Source: Fereydounia khargensis (Eukaryota; Basidiomycota; Ustilaginomycetes; Urocystidales; Fereydouniaceae). Taken from it: a DNA stretch of 64,000 bases. Below, one piece after another: positions 50,144 to 61,591 of the stretch. The DNA lies in NCBI GenBank assembly GCA_026413255.1, contig JAOCZO010000017.1, positions 220,884 through 284,883 on the forward strand, written 5' to 3'. The position numbers and the translations under genes are program-made. The notes below the pieces were generated by a model. It searched no databases and had not been told where the DNA came from. It worked only from the letters and a program-made list of their open reading frames with translations. Positions within the stretch are counted from its first letter, which is position 1, and every line of letters starts with the position of its first letter.

Positions 50144-50710
50144 CTAGATAGCCTTCGCAATCCAATCTTGACGATCGACAGAATAAAGGACCTCTTCCAA
50201 GCCGTCCTTGCGTGTGTTTGATTTTCCCGTGAGCCCAAGTTTTCGTTCGAGCACCGCCCTCATTCCTGCATTGTCTGCCATCGTTCCAAAGCGCACCGAA
50301 TCGAGCTTGAGCTGTGAAAAGGCATAGTCGATGCTAAGTCTCACCGACTCGGTAGCAATGCCTCTTCCGGCCTGCTGCCAGGAAAGCATCACGCCAGCCT
50401 CGGCAGTGCGGTTGGCCAAGTCGATGAATCCAAGGCCACCTTCGCCAACTACCTCGCCATCGAGTTCCAGCAAAAGGAAGATGTTCTTGGTGCCAAAGTC
50501 CCTGCGCATCATTGCGATCCAGCTCTCGACCGCAGAGACAGGCTGATCACCCTTAGAATGCAGGTGGGGCAAGTACTCGACGTTGCGCCGATCTGCAACG
50601 CGTGCTTGCATGTTAGGCGCATCCGATACCAGTGGAGGTCGCAACACCAGCTTGAGTCCGCCCTTTGACTCGAGACGGAACGTGTCAATATCGGCCACAG
50701 GGATGGTCAT
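50144..50710 (-). CDS. GNAT family N-acetyltransferase
   Basis: 188 aa from the ATG at 50710; the frame runs further upstream but without an ATG. RimJ/RimL-like layout: LVLRPPLVSDA near 22, GEGGLGFIDLANRTAEAGVML near 95, acetyl-CoA loop WQQAGRGIATESVRLSIDYAF near 117, then RFGTMADNAGMRAVLERKLGL near 142. Cytosolic transfer of an acetyl group to an amine; substrate unknown. It lies 254 nt after the end of the NRPS-like gene on the same strand, so a shared pathway is possible but unproven. Confidence 0.88.
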   Translation of the reverse strand: MTIPVADIDTFRLESKGGLKLVLRPPLVSDAPNMQARVADRRNVEYLPHLHSKGDQPVSAVESWIAMMRRDFGTKNIFLLLELDGEVVGEGGLGFIDLANRTAEAGVMLSWQQAGRGIATESVRLSIDYAFSQLKLDSVRFGTMADNAGMRAVLERKLGLTGKSNTRKDGLEEVLYSVDRQDWIAKAI

Positions 50711-50964
50711 ACTTTTCTCAAGTGTTGAGGAATCAACGCAAGGGCTCAACCATCGTGGCACCTAGAGCTTTATATCCTAGTCTCCACGAAATGGCTCAGT
50801 CGCTCGCTTCAGCCATGATTCGGCTCGAGTCACTCACTTTATGCTGCCGCCGGACGCCTCTCGCCCGACCGCAGGGGTCGCGCAGATACAGTATGCAGGG
50901 TTCATCATTTCAAATCAAGCCAGTGTCTTGCCACTGTTCATAACATTTGCACCCCATCAACAGG

Positions 50965-53900
50965 TCAGGAAAAGAAGCCCGAGTCACGCCAGGCAGTCAC
51001 AATCTTGGTCATGAGCCCTGCCGAGATTGGCACCAGTCTCTTATCCAGGTCCTCAGCCTCTCCAGTGGCGGTCAAGTAAGCCCGCAACTTGTCTGTCGCA
51101 AAGATGCGGTTGCTCTTGTCGCCTTCGCGCTTGTAGTGGTCTAGCAACTTGAACGCACCGTTCTTTTCCGGATCGGCCTCCTTCTCCAGTCGACGGATCC
51201 ATTCACTGAGCTCGACCGAGTCAAATGAAGAACCCAGATTCTCCTGCAGTGCCATAGCAGCGACGATATCCTCATATCGAGTCACAGCGTCATTGACAAC
51301 ATTGAGCGTAACATGGGGCTCCATGTCTCTCGGCGGATGAGCAACAAGCGCAGCCACAATCCAGCCTGCATGGTCGACTGGGAGCCAGCTCACGTTGCTG
51401 GTCAGGCGAGGCAAAGCTTTCAGCGTCTGAGCTGTCTGCAGGCGCAGAGAGTCGGCCTCAGTCTCGTTCCAGATTCCCGACACGCTGTCGCCCACCATCT
51501 GACCAATGCGCATCACCGTCGACTTGATCCCTGCGACACGACTCAGCTCTTCATTCACCCACTTGGACTGTGCATATCCCATCTCCATCGCCTCTGCCGG
51601 GTCAGTCGACTCGGTCTCTGCTATCGGCTCGTCCTCACGCCTCATGACAGCCGAGATTGATGATGAGAACACAAAGTGGGGCGAGGCGCAGCCCCGACTC
51701 TGAGTAACCAGGTTGATCAGGTTGACCGAACCTTGCAGCACCGACGTAAAAGAGTCGATCGACATTTGAAAGTTGACGGGCCAACCGTTGTGAACCACCG
51801 TTGTGACAGTAGCCTCGAGCTCTGTATACACCGTCTCGGCGAGGCCAAGCCTCTCTAGTGCTAAGTTGGCCGCAAAGGCTTCGCAGCGTAGTCCTGGTCG
51901 AGAGGCCATCAGCGTTTCCAGGCTTGGAAGTCGACGGGTTGCCAACGATTGGTTAGTTCTCTGCCACGCTTCCGAGTCCGTCGAAGCCCTATTGAGGCAA
52001 ACGATCCGTCCGATGCATGCCCTTGAGGCTAACTGATGAAGAATGTGCGCTCCCAAAGAGCCAGTCGAGCCGGTGAGCACTACAGTCATGCTGTCGGGTA
52101 TCTCGGTCAACGACTCTCTCGGGATTCGCTGCTTAATCTTGGACTGTAACTTCGCAAGAAGCGAGATAATTCGAGCTGGATCGGGGCTCGACTCGGCTTT
52201 GGCAGTATCCCCGAGGCTTGCATTGAGCACCACTTGCGCAAGCCTGTTCACTGTCGGATGCTGGAACACGATATTGCCAGGAAGAGGTGACATTAATTCG
52301 GCTCGCTGCAGCACCGTGTTGCGGATTCGCATCGCTGCGATTGAGTCGACTCCAAGGTGAATCAGGTCGTTGTCCTCTTTACCCTTCGAATCAATGCCAG
52401 TGGTATGTAGGATCACCTCGTGCAAAAGCTCGAGAGCGGCTTGAAGACTGGTTGGTGTCGCTTTTTCTGCCAGATCAAATCCATATGGCATTGAACGTCC
52501 AGCGTCGTAGTCCTCATACAGCTGGTTGATCTCGTCTGCAAAGCTCTGAAAGATGAGAGGCCGCTTCAAGGATCCTTTATCTGCGGCGAGGAACAAAACA
52601 TCCGGTTCGAGAACCTTGATCATTTCGGGAACGATACGAGAATGCGTTGGTGCCGACTGATTGGCCTTCTCGACTATGGGAACCATCATATCCCTGAGGA
52701 TGCGGGCTTTGGCCTGAGAGCGTTTGTCGGGCAAAGACGAGGCCGACTCCTGATCTGCAATATCTGCAATATGCACCGCTCTCATAGACGGAATGATCAA
52801 GATTCCCGGCTGTGCTCTTCCGGCTCCAAACATAATTGAGTCCTTCACAAGGGGCGATGAGCGAATCGTGAGTTCCATAGGCACGGGATTCGTCTTTTCG
52901 CCATTGTAATGAACCAAAGTGTCGTCCAGTCTACCAACGTAAAAGTACCCGTGGGGAATGGTCGGGTGCTTCTTGAAGAGATCGCTGGTCGCCCAGGAGC
53001 CGTCCGGTCGGTTGCTTTTGGAACGACTTGGGCAGGAAGCGTCGACAACCATTTCGTACGGGCCTGCTTCGTCAGTTCCGCGGTTCTCGAAGCGAAGGTA
53101 GGGAACAAAGCGAGGGAGTACTCTGAGACAGTCCCAATCCTTGTCGTGGGCAAAGTCTCTTGCGCTCGACATGCATGCACCCGCCTCACTGAGACCGTAT
53201 TCCGCCGAGATGTTGACACCGGCCTGGACGAGCCGATCGCCCATCTCGGATGGACACGAGCTGCCAGCAAACTGAACCTTGGCTAGCCTTGCCAGCGTCG
53301 ACGGTCCCTCCTCATGCTCAGCCAATAGCTTGAGTACAAAGGGTACAGTGACCAGGTTCTGAATCTCGCTACGGCTTTGAATGATGCGAATGATGGCGTC
53401 GGCGTTGAGAGCATCCTTCAAGATGTACGCGGGCCTGCCAGTGTTGATCACCCACCAGCACGTTTGATGGGCATAAGCGTGGTACAGAGGGGCTGTGATG
53501 AGTGACTCGCCTGTCAGCGGGCCGCGCCTCTTGATGCGCTCGAACAGCTCGCCTGTAGAGAGATAAACCAACTTTGGGAACGATGTTGTTCCGCTCGAAT
53601 GAACAATGAAAGCAGGCTGGGTTGCGTCCTCGTCAGGCAGCAGCTCACTGCGAAGAGACGACTGTGACGGTACTTCGGCAGAGGCGCTGTTGACACCGAG
53701 GCTGAAAAAAGGCTCTACGACCAGCTCTCGAGCTTCGGGGTCTTGATGCAATCGGAGAGTCTGGGCGACAAGCAGAGCTTTGGTGGCGTTGGCTTTGTCG
53801 TATACCATATGAATGGACTTGCTTTCGCGGAGAAGGTGCACCACAGCTTCGCACGAGTTGTTAGGGGACAGAAGTAGGAGTGTGTGACCGAGACGGAGAG

Positions 53901-54258
53901 TAGCGAGCTGGTAGAAGATTAGCTCGAAGCAGCTGTCAGCAAGGATTGCGACCGTCCTGGAGGGGTCACCTCGCTTGCGCGCACCGATGCCCTTTGAAGC
54001 GTAGATGTAGGCTACTTGTTGTGCCAGATCATCCGTCTGCACATAAGAGTACGAGTGCCAGACCGGTACTTGATCATCCGTCGCCTTGTCGAGGATGTAG
54101 AACAGGGTTTGCTGACCTCGTTCCTTGACCAACTGAGTGAAAAGGTCCTTGAGCGACACGTCAGGATTGTAGTTATGAGTGGTCGAAGAAGCGTCAAGAA
54201 GAAGAAGACCGGTACGGCGGACCGGTGCGACTGGACCACGAGACGTAAGAACAGCCAT
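50965..54258 (-). CDS. NRPS-like A-T-R enzyme (adenylation, carrier, thioester reductase)
   Basis: 1097 aa, single exon. Adenylation domain about 35-560 with the phosphate loop FIVHSSGTTSFPKLV at 217-231, APLYHAYAHQ near 259 and YVGRLDDTLVHYNGEKTNP near 440. Carrier domain near 620-690 with HLGVDSIAAMRIRN, whose Ser takes the phosphopantetheine arm. C-terminal reductase from about 720 with NAD(P)-binding LTGSTGSLGAHIL and catalytic YAQSK near 893. Enzymes of this plan activate one carboxylic acid and release it reduced, as an aldehyde or alcohol. It is not the lysine-pathway Lys2 by eye, since no condensation-like N-terminus is present. A regulator and an MFS gene follow. Confidence 0.9.
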   Translation of the reverse strand: MAVLTSRGPVAPVRRTGLLLLDASSTTHNYNPDVSLKDLFTQLVKERGQQTLFYILDKATDDQVPVWHSYSYVQTDDLAQQVAYIYASKGIGARKRGDPSRTVAILADSCFELIFYQLATLRLGHTLLLLSPNNSCEAVVHLLRESKSIHMVYDKANATKALLVAQTLRLHQDPEARELVVEPFFSLGVNSASAEVPSQSSLRSELLPDEDATQPAFIVHSSGTTSFPKLVYLSTGELFERIKRRGPLTGESLITAPLYHAYAHQTCWWVINTGRPAYILKDALNADAIIRIIQSRSEIQNLVTVPFVLKLLAEHEEGPSTLARLAKVQFAGSSCPSEMGDRLVQAGVNISAEYGLSEAGACMSSARDFAHDKDWDCLRVLPRFVPYLRFENRGTDEAGPYEMVVDASCPSRSKSNRPDGSWATSDLFKKHPTIPHGYFYVGRLDDTLVHYNGEKTNPVPMELTIRSSPLVKDSIMFGAGRAQPGILIIPSMRAVHIADIADQESASSLPDKRSQAKARILRDMMVPIVEKANQSAPTHSRIVPEMIKVLEPDVLFLAADKGSLKRPLIFQSFADEINQLYEDYDAGRSMPYGFDLAEKATPTSLQAALELLHEVILHTTGIDSKGKEDNDLIHLGVDSIAAMRIRNTVLQRAELMSPLPGNIVFQHPTVNRLAQVVLNASLGDTAKAESSPDPARIISLLAKLQSKIKQRIPRESLTEIPDSMTVVLTGSTGSLGAHILHQLASRACIGRIVCLNRASTDSEAWQRTNQSLATRRLPSLETLMASRPGLRCEAFAANLALERLGLAETVYTELEATVTTVVHNGWPVNFQMSIDSFTSVLQGSVNLINLVTQSRGCASPHFVFSSSISAVMRREDEPIAETESTDPAEAMEMGYAQSKWVNEELSRVAGIKSTVMRIGQMVGDSVSGIWNETEADSLRLQTAQTLKALPRLTSNVSWLPVDHAGWIVAALVAHPPRDMEPHVTLNVVNDAVTRYEDIVAAMALQENLGSSFDSVELSEWIRRLEKEADPEKNGAFKLLDHYKREGDKSNRIFATDKLRAYLTATGEAEDLDKRLVPISAGLMTKIVTAWRDSGFFS

Positions 54259-55633
54259 GGTGGATGTTCCGCGGCTTGTCCCACGATCAGCCTGAGAATA
54301 AACGAGAGAGGGTTAGGGTGAAGAGGAGGAAGGGGACGATGAAGAAGGACGAGTGTGCTGGGCAACCATGGGACCGGTGCAAGACAACGTTCTTTTGTAC
54401 ATCTGACCACCCCTGTGTGTGTTGTTTGGCGTCAGTTGGGCTTCGTACTGGAGTGAGTGAGGGAAACTGGCAAAGTGGTCGTGGCGCTGCCGCTGCTCCT
54501 CCCTGCCAACGCAAGCGGCCGGTGGGGAGGTGGTCATGCGAACAACATGAGTAAAGCTTGGCTCCAAGGCGCAGCACTGTCAGGCTCTCGAAGATAAGGC
54601 ACAGTTGCTAAACTCAGTGCTTCAAGGTGACAAAGCGAAATGGTAGCCACTGTATCCGCTGTGCAAGGAATGTCATGCACGGGGCGGCATAGCCTAAAAT
54701 CCGGTGGGGCTGTGACGTCTCTCAATTAACGCTGGACAGTTTACAATCGGAGAACGAAGGCTTAGCTCGACGAGCTCCCTGCGTGACAGGAGCGAGTAAC
54801 TTACGGTACGGTTAAAGGCGACACCTGCCAAAACGTTGAGAACGTCCCGCTGGCTAGCAGACGGTCGCGTGCGTGCGTGCGTAAATGGGTGCGTGCGATT
54901 GCGGGACGGTACGGGACTGCACTTTTACCGTGCAGCATCGTATGCGAGACTGCCAGCAGACCAACAGATGTGATGCAGGGGCTTGTAGAAGAAGCCTACT
55001 GTAAGTGAGCGTCCTGTCAAGCACGCAGTGCAGAGCCATTCAAACGCAGCAATCCGACGATGCCTACACTGCACTGCTCAGCACCAGGACCAATAAACCA
55101 AATCGATGCAGTCGATGTTGCTGATAGAACCAACCGGGACTGGTTGACTGACCTCATAGCCTACCGACACCTTGCTCTCAGTCTCATCGTGCATATGCGT
55201 ACATGGATGGTTGCGTGCGAACTTGCGTTGGTGATATTTTTTGCTTCGCCTTCTCATCTCGTGAAGCAACCACGCCGTAAAGCCACACCTCTTCGGGTCA
55301 TCCGAAGATGAGCTCTTCACCGTGAATGAGCTCGCCTGAGGCCTGCCTGAGGTTCGAGGCAGAGAGGAGCCGCCTTGGAACCCAATTTCATCATAGCCCC
55401 GTGGCGGTTCTAAGCCTTTCTTTCCCACAGCCTCCGGTCTCCGAAATTAGCATTAGGCTGTGTATGACTGGCCAAGGACAATTACCTTGACGCTTTCCTG
55501 TCAGAGGTTCTCTTGACGATACGACGAGCTACAGTAATCTTCGTTCGGTGACGCATACTGTAACGAGCCAACTTTGAGCGTACTCTTCTGCACGGTCAAG
55601 ATGACTGGACGACAGCGAGGCGAGGCTTGACTC
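54259..55633. other. Intergenic region upstream of NRPS-like gene
   Basis: About 1.4 kb with no supportable gene, between the NRPS-like start and the end of the next Zn2Cys6 gene. A GTGCGTGCGTGCG tract lies near 54868. Confidence 0.5.
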
Positions 55634-58600
55634 TCAAATAGGAGTCCGGCTCCATTCGGCAAACGAAGCATCCGCAACGCCCTCCATGCCGCTGAACTGC
55701 AACGCCGCCAGAAGCTCATTCCAGTCCGGCATCGGAACACCAGGGCTGGTCATTGACCCGATTGGCGTGAGAACCTCGCCGGAAAGGTCTCGGAGAGCGC
55801 GGCTGACAGCCTCATGAAACTCGTCTGTCTCGGCATCGGCAGGCTGGCAACAGAGCGACAGTTCGAGCGTCGCTGCGTCGAGTCTCTTCAGCAGCGCAAG
55901 CGTGATGCGCAGCTCCTTTTCCACTGCTCCGTCCCGTGTCACTCCGAGACAGACCTGTCCAAACTCTGTATCGTGCGAGTCAAGCGTCGAGGCAGGGACA
56001 CGCCAAGTGTCAGCATGCTTGCATTTTGGACGGATGGCCAGGAGTGGCTAAACAAGATTCATCGGCTTACCCTGGACAAATCCCAACCGCTCGAGAAAAT
56101 CGTCGCGCCTGATCTTCTCTCCCGCCTCGATCATAAAGAGGAGAGACAGACCCACGATGATTGATGAATTGAACTGTGAAGAATGAGTAATGGCCGCTCG
56201 TCCGTCAGTCCGTAATGTGAGTATAGCCACATCGTCTGCATCACCGCAAGCGCCAACACGCTGAACGCATCTCTCCTGATCACACTCACGTGGGTAAACT
56301 TGTGCGCATAAACCTGGGCCTGGATCCCACGAAAAGCTGAGGTCAATCACTGACTTGCTTTGATGCTTGCACCCCAGTTGGTATCTGACAGAGGTGAACT
56401 TACCCGCTCGAGCTCATCAAGCCCATCATTGCCAATACGCCGCGACCGGAGCTCATCAAGGGCGGTGTGCAAGCATACGTTCCAGCTTCTCGGGAACGGG
56501 TGTCGACGCCGGCGCCGACCAGCTTCGCCTTCGGCAGGCATCTGCAGGAAAAAGGGTCTATGCAGCAGCGTGCGGTAAAAACGGAAGGTGCCAGCCACCA
56601 AGGCTCGATAGAAACGTAGATGTGGATGTTGGTCATCGAGGGTTTCATCGGCTTCAGCTCCTGGCAGGACATTTCGGAAGTAGGAGGGCAGAGTTTCGGC
56701 AAAGTCGACCAGCCTTTCATCAATCTTGAGCAGCGCACTGTAGCTTTGCGCATCAAAAAGCTCTCGACGTGCGGTTGCGCCACTTTCTGGGTTGTAGAAT
56801 TTGACAATCTCCTCTAGGCATCTTTTTTGCGATCACGTTGGGCGCAGAGGGAAAGTAAGCTTGCTGTATCTGAGCCTTGCACGTAAGTTTCGTGACTCAC
56901 GGGACTAGTCGATTCCTGGCTAGGATGTACTCTCGATAGGCAAAGTCGTACATTTTAAGATCGCTGAAAGTTGGTGCGAGACTCAGATCGAGCGATACTG
57001 TCATTGGCCTGCCGAGCAAGAGACTCCACTCGCATTCTGTCGTGCGTGGGAACAGACGTGTTTTTCAGTCTTGCGCAGTTTACGTGCGGTGGATTGATAA
57101 TGGCAGAATCGACTCACCACTGTGGACCACATGGGACCACATGACCTTTCGATGGGAACGTTCGTCAGGCGAGCAACGGAGCTTTCGCGGATCACTAAGT
57201 CGTCAGCCAAGCAGGGAATGTCAGGGTCAGCGTGATGCAATGTGAAAAGTCCTTGCAGGACCAACAGGGACCGGAACGTACCGATGGAGGCCCATATCAA
57301 TGGCATGGCGCACCCAGGCACCGGTCAGATGCCAGCTGGCCCGTGGAGATCGAATCACGTCAATGTAGCGGAACAGAACAGCATGTGCCCAGCAGGATTG
57401 CAGACTTGTGATGCCCAAATTTTCGCAAAGACCGAGACACTATGGCCGATGAAGCGATCGGGCATGTAAGTGAAGAGAGCAAATAGATATGAGCTGAGTT
57501 GACTTACCTTTTTCGATGCCCAGAATAGCGAGTTGGACCGCTCAGATACTGCCAGGACAGATGGATTGTCAAGAGAGCCAAGAGCAAGGACAGCCAGGGC
57601 GAGTGCTAGGGAGGGGAGAGCACGTCGATCAAACATGGCGGTTGGGCTTTGGCCTTGGGAGAGATTGGTGATACGATCAAATTCTGCACGGAAGCTCGAC
57701 TCGATGATCTTGGTTCGAGCCCAATTCTGGTAAGGGGTAGAAGGAGGGGCGGATCTGTGGGATGAGACATCAAGCTGCAGGTGAGAAATGGTCTGGGCTG
57801 TAATGAAGACTCACGAATCTGGCAAAGAAGACATTGACAAACTGGGTACGCAGGGAGGGCTCGGGGAGCGACTCTGAGATGGCGCGCATCTCCTGCTCTG
57901 GTATCCATACGCCGAGCATGACATGATTGGCTCTCCAAAGAGGATACCCAGGACTTGGATCGCGTCCGTTGGATCCTGGATCAAGGGAGAAGGGAGTGCG
58001 TTCTATGCGCTGTTTGGGTAATGCAGACGGAGGATAGGGGAAATGTGGATGAGGAGTGGGTTGCGAGAAAGGTATCGGAGGATGAAGGACGTACCATGGC
58101 AAGTTGAGGAGCCTGGCTGACGGCATCAAGAGCAGCAGAGCCGAGGAAGCCCTCATCTTCGTCAATGTACTCGCTGGAGCTGTACCGGCGGCGCTTGCGA
58201 GGAGAAGAGTTGGTGGAAGAAGAAGAAGATGCGACGGACAAGGAGGGCGAGGGTGAGCGGTGGTAGCTCTTGGAGCGGGTATCTAAAGAGGATTTGGGCC
58301 TTGGAAAAGCAGAAGCCGGATGGTGGGAAGAATGAGAGGACGTGGGCTGGACTGGGTAGTCGAGGGTACGAGCACGAGCCTGGAGGAGCTTCTCTACGCG
58401 GGAGAGCCTGGAGTCAATGGAGGGTATATTGGGAGATGCATGCTGGAATGATTGATCGGGAAGGGAGGATGATTGAGGCGAGGCATGGGAGCGGGGGTGG
58501 TCATCGAGGTCTGCTGGTTGGTGCTCTGGCTTGTCGGCCTTCTCGGCGAGGTAGATGGAGTATCCCTGGGTGACACGACAGAGATGGGGCTTTTTGCGCT

Positions 58601-58807
58601 TGATGCACTGGTTGCAGGGGACCTTTTGGTCGCACTTTTGCTTTCGGCGATCTGTTTGAGGAGAGTGGGATGAGAGTGGGTGGCGAAGTATGGGAGGGGC
58701 TGGAGGGAGAGAGACTTACGACATTCGTTGCAGCTGTTTTGCTTCTTTCTCGACTTTTTGTAAAAGTCGTGCCGAGGATCGGGACTGTGTGGCGTCGAAG
58801 GGTCCAT
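55634..58807 (-). CDS. Zn2Cys6 transcription factor with fungal_trans domain, 11 exons
   Basis: Exons read by eye on the minus strand: 58807-58720, 58651-58095, 58009-57815, 57774-57508, 57439-57282, 57194-57118, 57036-56901, 56782-56404, 56319-56245, 56173-56071 and 55965-55634, giving 788 aa with consistent phases. The zinc cluster is split by the first intron after its second cysteine: CNEC, then RRKQKC, VPCNQC and a last Cys. Ser/Pro linker, then the fungal regulatory domain (ALAVLALGS, WHLTGAWVRHAIDMGLHR, RKVMWSHVVHSE, LLLGRPMTV). Weak points: one intron of only 40 nt (57775-57814) and the choice of acceptor at 56783 and of the 75-nt exon. It lies between the NRPS-like gene and an MFS gene. 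Confidence 0.78.
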
Positions 58808-59917
58808 GCTGTGGCCTTAACGCCGATGACGGAGAAGAGAGGGAGCGAGTGATGGGCAAGGCAGAGATGGATGATGAATGATGGCTGTCAGTCGGGGATT
58901 GCGTCCAAGACAGTGGACCCGCTTTCGGCTTTTCGGCAAGATGCGAGCCACTCGGCCGGGAGCAACAACGGGCGGGCGCGGGCGGGCGCCGATGGGATGG
59001 ATGTGCGGCTTTGTTCAGACTGGCTGGCTTGGCTGGCTTGGCTGGCTGGGTGGGTGCCTTTGTTTCCTATGTGGAGGGAGGTCCGGAGGCGGAGGCGGAG
59101 GCGGAGGCGGCGCGCGAACTGTTTAGAGTGTGTTTCTCTCAAGCTTCTGTGTTTAACTTGGGAAAAAGGTCAACTCCGCTCACACGCTCCGGGTGGACGA
59201 GTCTGCTTTCTTTGTCTGCCTGCCCTGCCCCCTGCTCTGGCTGCCGCGCGACTAGAGAAGCCGCCTTTTGCTCGCTCGATGCCCGCCCGCCCCCCGCTGC
59301 CTTGCCGACGTTTCATGACTCGACTCGCCTACCACATTAGCGCATGACCGTGTACTCTACAGCACTGTACTGCACTGTATCCTATAGTGCCGCACCGTCT
59401 TCATGCGACATGGATGCAAGTGTGGCTTCCTCTCCATCCGGCAGTCCCTCCTCTGTATGTCGCTTACATGTTCTACTGTACAGTATTGTCGAGCCACAGC
59501 TGTCGGGAGGCTCTTGCAGCCCATGAATGGTCCGTAGCAAGCCAATCCTCGCCTCAACCACCCTGCCCAGTACACCTCTTTTGGTACTCTCCCCTGCCTT
59601 GCAGTGCTAAGCTGCTGTGCTGCTGTGCTGCTGTGCTGCTGTGTGCTCTCTGGCTCCGTACTTCGGACAAATGTTGCTCCTGCCCCGCCGGCTCGCTCTA
59701 ACACAATCGTCCTTTTTTTTTTTTTTTACTCGTTCGTACAGCACTCCCCGTGCTGTTAACAGTGTCGCTCGCTACCACTTCCTGTCGGAGATAACGCTTG
59801 CTGCCTTCTGCTCCGCCATCACGCCACAATTCCCTTTCCTTGTTCCTTAGACTATAGATATATACCATCAAACACCCCTCGCCTATCGTCCAAGGAAAGC
59901 AAACTTAACGCTCCACC
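58808..59917. other. Divergent promoter region with simple repeats
   Basis: 1.1 kb between the 11-exon regulator and the MFS gene. Contains CTGGCTTGG units near 59019-59050, GGAGGC units near 59083-59111, CACTGTACTGCACTGTA near 59362, TGTGCTGC units near 59609-59643, a 17-T run near 59709 and a TATATATA near 59857-59864 that is probably the MFS TATA box. No gene seen. Confidence 0.6.
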
Positions 59918-61258
59918 ATGGCCGCCGTCCAGCAGGATCCACTGTCCCCCTCATCCCTTTCTCTCACAGACGAGGAGCGTCCAAAGTCAGAGCCCGACTC
60001 TTCTTCTTCCCCACCGCAGGGTGCTACAACCCCCAAGCAAGCCTCTCCTTCCGATCCCATCCCTGATGGCGGCCTCCTCGCTTGGCTCCAGGTACTCGGC
60101 AGCTTCTTCCTTCTCTTCAACACATGGGGTCTCGTCAACTCGTGGGGCGTACAGCAGGCCTACCTGGAATCCGATTTTCTCCGTGACCAGAACCCTTCCG
60201 CCATCTCTTGGATTGGATCCATCCAGGCCTTCCTCCTCCTTGTCGTTGGTGTCCTCACTGGCCCACTCTTTGACATGGGATACTTTCGTCTCCTCACTGC
60301 CTTTGGCTCCTTCCTTGTCATCTTTGGCATCATGATGGCCAGCCTCTCCACCGAGTTCTACCAGTTCTTCCTCGCAGAGGGCATCTGCATGGGTCTTGGC
60401 TTTGGATGCCTCTTCGTTCCCAGCGTCGCCATCACTTCCACCTACTTTTCTACCCGTCGATCCTTCGCTCTCGGCATTGTCGCTGCCGGTAGCGGAGTCG
60501 GAGGCGTCATCTACCCTATCGTCTTCCGTCAGCTACAACCCAAGATTGGCTTTGGCTGGGCCCTCCGCGTCATGGGCTTTATTGCCCTCGCCACCCTTGC
60601 CGTGCCCAACGCCGTGATGCGCACCCGCTTGAAACCCGCCGCCCGCCGCTCCATCTTTATGGCTCGCGCGTTCAAGGAACCCCCTTTCCTCTTCTTCTGC
60701 ATCGGCGTCACCATTGCGTTTGCCGGTCTGTACGTCCCCTTCTGGTACATGACCTCATATGCACGAGGCGTAGCCAACACCGACCCCGATTTCGCCTTCT
60801 ACCTGCTCAGCATCCTCAACGCCTCGAGCATCTTTGGCCGAATCATCCCCAACTTTTTTGCAGACAAAACCGGCCCCTTCAACATGCTCGTCCCCTGCAG
60901 CTTTATTGCCGCCATTCTCGCCTTTGCCTGGATCGGCATCAAGAGCACCGCTGGCCTCGTCGTATTCGCCATCCTCTACGGTTTCTTCTCTGGAACCTTT
61001 GTCTCACTCCCGCCCGCATCAATCGTCTCCATCTCTCCTAACGTATCAGAAATTGGAGCTCGCATGGGCACCAGCTTCCTTTTTGCCGGTATCGGTGTTC
61101 TGGTCGGCACTCCTATCGCGGGAGCCACAATCGATCTCGAAGCGGCACACTACTTGTCCGCTCAGATCTTCTGTGCAGTACTCGTTCTAGCCGCTTCTGC
61201 CTTCTTGGCAGTGGCTCGTATTTCAAAGACTGGCCCTCATCTTTTTGCCAAAGCGTAA
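59918..61258 (+). CDS. MFS monocarboxylate-permease-like transporter
   Basis: 446 aa, single exon, twelve membrane segments after a Ser/Pro-rich cytosolic N-terminus. Family landmark PDGGLLAWLQVLGSFFLLFNTWG at about 48-70 (the D-G-G-x2-A-W block of MCT/Mch-type carriers), GLGFGCLFVPSV near 155 and GSGVGGVIYPIVF near 187. Such fungal carriers move monocarboxylates or export small acids. Divergent from the 11-exon regulator, so it may be its target and may export the NRPS-like product (inference). Confidence 0.9.
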   Translation: MAAVQQDPLSPSSLSLTDEERPKSEPDSSSSPPQGATTPKQASPSDPIPDGGLLAWLQVLGSFFLLFNTWGLVNSWGVQQAYLESDFLRDQNPSAISWIGSIQAFLLLVVGVLTGPLFDMGYFRLLTAFGSFLVIFGIMMASLSTEFYQFFLAEGICMGLGFGCLFVPSVAITSTYFSTRRSFALGIVAAGSGVGGVIYPIVFRQLQPKIGFGWALRVMGFIALATLAVPNAVMRTRLKPAARRSIFMARAFKEPPFLFFCIGVTIAFAGLYVPFWYMTSYARGVANTDPDFAFYLLSILNASSIFGRIIPNFFADKTGPFNMLVPCSFIAAILAFAWIGIKSTAGLVVFAILYGFFSGTFVSLPPASIVSISPNVSEIGARMGTSFLFAGIGVLVGTPIAGATIDLEAAHYLSAQIFCAVLVLAASAFLAVARISKTGPHLFAKA

Positions 61259-61591
61259 ATCGACATTCCCTGTAACACTATACTGTACATTCGCACACAC
61301 AAAAACATCTCGACACAGCACTCGCACACACAGTCAGTCTAGAAGAGGAGAGACAAACCTGATTCGATTTCAAAAGTAAAGACAGTAAAGGCGTTGGCAG
61401 ACATGTATCAGAGCACGGTATCTGCACAGGGTGACACGAAAGACCAGACGGTATGCTAATGGGGACGAAAACATGGGAGTAAAAGGAGAGATCAAGGCTC
61501 AAGAAAGCTTAGTCGAAAAGAGACGATAAAGACGAATCGATCAAAACTAAACAATGTTCAAAAGAAGGCCAAAGACGGCATCTTGGCCTCT

